NCBI GenBank assembly: GCA_965153355.1
Contig: OZ231126.1
Span: 86,986,001 to 87,050,000, forward strand
Reading direction: 5' to 3'
From: Flaccisagitta enflata
Taxonomy: Eukaryota; Chaetognatha; Sagittoidea; Aphragmophora
DNA length: 64,000 nt
Of this stretch, positions 62,371 through 64,000 are shown in pieces. How positions within the stretch are numbered: the first letter of the stretch is position 1; each line of letters opens with the position of its first letter. Position numbers and translations under genes: made by a program. Under the pieces are notes generated by a model that was not told the DNA's origin, ran no database searches, and worked only from the letters and a program-made list of their open reading frames with translations.

Positions 62371-63114
62371 CTGAAGCTCCTTTGATAATACGCAACATCA
62401 TATAAGCTATCTTATTTTTAAAGGATCGGCGAAATCAAGATATAGATTGCACACGTGATTTGATGAACACCAGCCGTGGTGACTATTGTGTCAGAGAAGC
62501 TATCCTTGCGAATTTGCTTGCTTGGCCACCGTTGATTCGGCGTGCAGAAACAACGTCGAAGATTTCCGTAATGCTTGGCTATAAGTCGAGCACGCGACTA
62601 AAAAAGCATTTTCACATCTCCATAAGTAAGTCACACGACTTTATCAATTTCATTGTGTTCCACGATAGTGAAACACCAAAGTTCCACAGATTTCTCTGTT
62701 TGTCCGTTTGTCCGTTCACACTTGCAGTTCAGTTTTCTCCAATGTATGTCACATACCCAGTTTTCTCCAATATAAAACACACAACACAGTTTACTCCCAT
62801 ATATGTCAGACAGTCCAGGATCCTGAGATATATGTCACGCCATCCAGTTTTCTCCGATGTATGAAATGTGCAACAAAAAGTATCATACAAAAAACTTTAG
62901 GAAAACGTTTTTGAAAAATAAACTTAACATATATAAGTAAAATAAAACATTCAAAAGCTACTCATTTCTGTATAGTATATGCTTCCACTCATATACTTAC
63001 ATATCCAATTTTAGGTACGACCTAAATTTAGTGGTTAATGAAATTCAAAACCTTTGGATAAGTAATTTTTATGCAGAAAACAAGACTTTTGTCTTATCTC
63101 TCAAATAATTATGA
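62371..63114. other. Unassigned, with an F1 fragment and CCAGTTTTCTCC repeats
   Basis: 62569-62606 (TAATGCTTGGCTATAAGTCG, AGCACGCGACTAAAAAA) is the hairpin side of an F1. 62730-62860 has four ATGTCACATACCCAGTTTTC-like units of ~30 bp. The 134-residue frame over them (62460-62864) is probably spurious. Confidence 0.4.
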
Positions 63115-63640
63115 TTTTTAGATGCGTCCTCGCATCTCTATAAGAGGCTCTGTCCCTACGTATGAAGGTATGAAGGTATGAAGGTATGTCTGTAACGCGA
63201 AATTTTCTAAAGGCAGATTTTAGGGTTTTCTCTTCATTTCTCTTCATGTATCTTCTTGTCTCTTATATTTCTATTGTCTCTTTCATCTTTTTTGTCTCTT
63301 TTGTCTCTTTTGTCTCTTTTGTCTCCTATATGTCTCTTATGTCTCCTATAGGTCTCTTATGTCTGTTATTTCTCTTACGTATCTTAGGTCTTATGTCTCT
63401 TATGTCTCTTATGTCTTATGTCTCTTTGTATCTTTTGTCTCCTATATGACATGTCTCATATGTCTCTTATGTCTCCTATATGTCTCTTATGTCTCTTATG
63501 TCTCTTATATCTCTTATGTCTCTTATATCTCTGATGTCTCTTATGTCTCTTATATCTCTGATGTCTCTTATATCTCTTATGTCTCTTCATGTCCCTTCAT
63601 GTCTCTATAGCTATATGTCTCCTCATTTTTCCTCATGACT
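63115..63640 (+). mobile_element. F1 element, GATGCG subtype, with (TGTCTCTTA)n cargo
   Basis: TTTTTAGATGCGTCCTCGCATCT, CTATAAGAGGCTCTGTCC, a CGTATGAAGGTATGAAGG box in place of GGTC, TAACGCGAAATTTTC. Then a long TGTCTCTTA / TGTCTCCTATA array (63240-63640). The far end is not reached before the G-rich tract. Confidence 0.75.
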
Positions 63641-63699
63641 CTTCGTGTCTCTCCATATCTCTCCATGTCTCTCCAAGTCCCTTCATTTCTCTTCGTGAG

Positions 63700-63910
63700 G
63701 ATGAGGCGGGGGGTGGGGAGGGTGGGAGAGGGGTGGGGAGGGGTGGGGAGGTGTGGGGGGAATGGCGGGGAGGTGTGGGGGAGGTGTGGGGGGAGGCGTG
63801 GGGGAGGGGGTGGGAGGGGTGGGAAGGTGGGGAGGGGTGGGAGGTGGGGGAGGGGTGGGGGGAGGTGGAGGCGTGGGAGGCGGGGGACGGGTGGAGAGGC
63901 GTGGGGGGAG
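63700..63910 (+). repeat. G-rich GGGGTGGGGA tract
   Basis: About 200 bp of GGGGAGGGGTGGG units with nearly no C on this strand, so many possible G-quadruplexes. Glycine-rich frames over it are not genes. Confidence 0.93.
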
Positions 63911-64000
63911 AGAGGAATCAGTTTATATTTTTCTCTTTATCTCTGAATCTTTTTATTTTCATATAATCATATCTTAATATCTTTATATCTTAATAGTTTG

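Overview
This window is nuclear DNA from a eukaryote with a repeat-bloated genome. The evidence is a Ras-type GTPase gene split by four-exon GT-AG splicing, a BEL/Pao retrotransposon integrase, Tc1/mariner-type elements and very long di-, tri- and tetranucleotide arrays. The species cannot be named from sequence alone; a unicellular relative of animals or an invertebrate would both fit. Coding density is very low: two cellular-type genes and two transposon coding fragments are supportable in 64 kb. Most other open frames are translations of microsatellites. || Layout. 0-4 kb: an intronless, CpG-rich gene for a beta-helix + MYND zinc-finger protein (1020-2543, minus) lies between two inverted copies of a short hairpin-ended element, called F1 here. 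4-9.4 kb: microsatellites and a 1.4-kb F1 element stuffed with 11-bp tandem repeats. 9.7-16.4 kb: a giant imperfect palindrome whose arms are arrays of a ~94-bp monomer rich in AAATACCCC boxes. 17-20.1 kb: (GA)n and very long (ATC)n arrays. 21.5-25.3 kb: the Ras/Rap-like gene, with nested elements in intron 1 and a foldback element in intron 3, then a ~0.8-kb hairpin-ended repeat, F3. 26-31.5 kb: TG/TC arrays, a 553-bp Tc1-like foldback, a 300-bp foldback inserted in a 167-bp tandem repeat, and F1. 31.6-37 kb: a broken BEL/Pao element with only the integrase-DUF5641 end left, LTR-like pieces and four F1 copies. 37-43.9 kb: (CAA)n, (TC)n and (TCTA)n arrays, F1 copies and a second short family, F2. 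44-56.8 kb: nested and adjacent long palindromes containing Russian-doll F2 elements and a Tc1 insertion. 57-64 kb: two tandem F3 copies, more F1 elements carrying decamer arrays, and a G-rich tract at the end. || The most interesting system is F1. At least 15 recognisable copies share one architecture but differ in the sequence of a terminal hairpin. The two hairpin arms change together (GTCGCG/CGCGAC, GTTGCG/CGCAAC, GATGCG/CGCATC, GGTGCG/GCACC, AAGTGCG/GCACTT), and a third copy of the distal arm at the far end of the element changes with them. This three-way covariation points to selection on a folded single-stranded form. F2 also carries hairpins in its termini, and F1 and F2 insert into each other. 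F1, F2 and F3 are names coined here; no database was searched.
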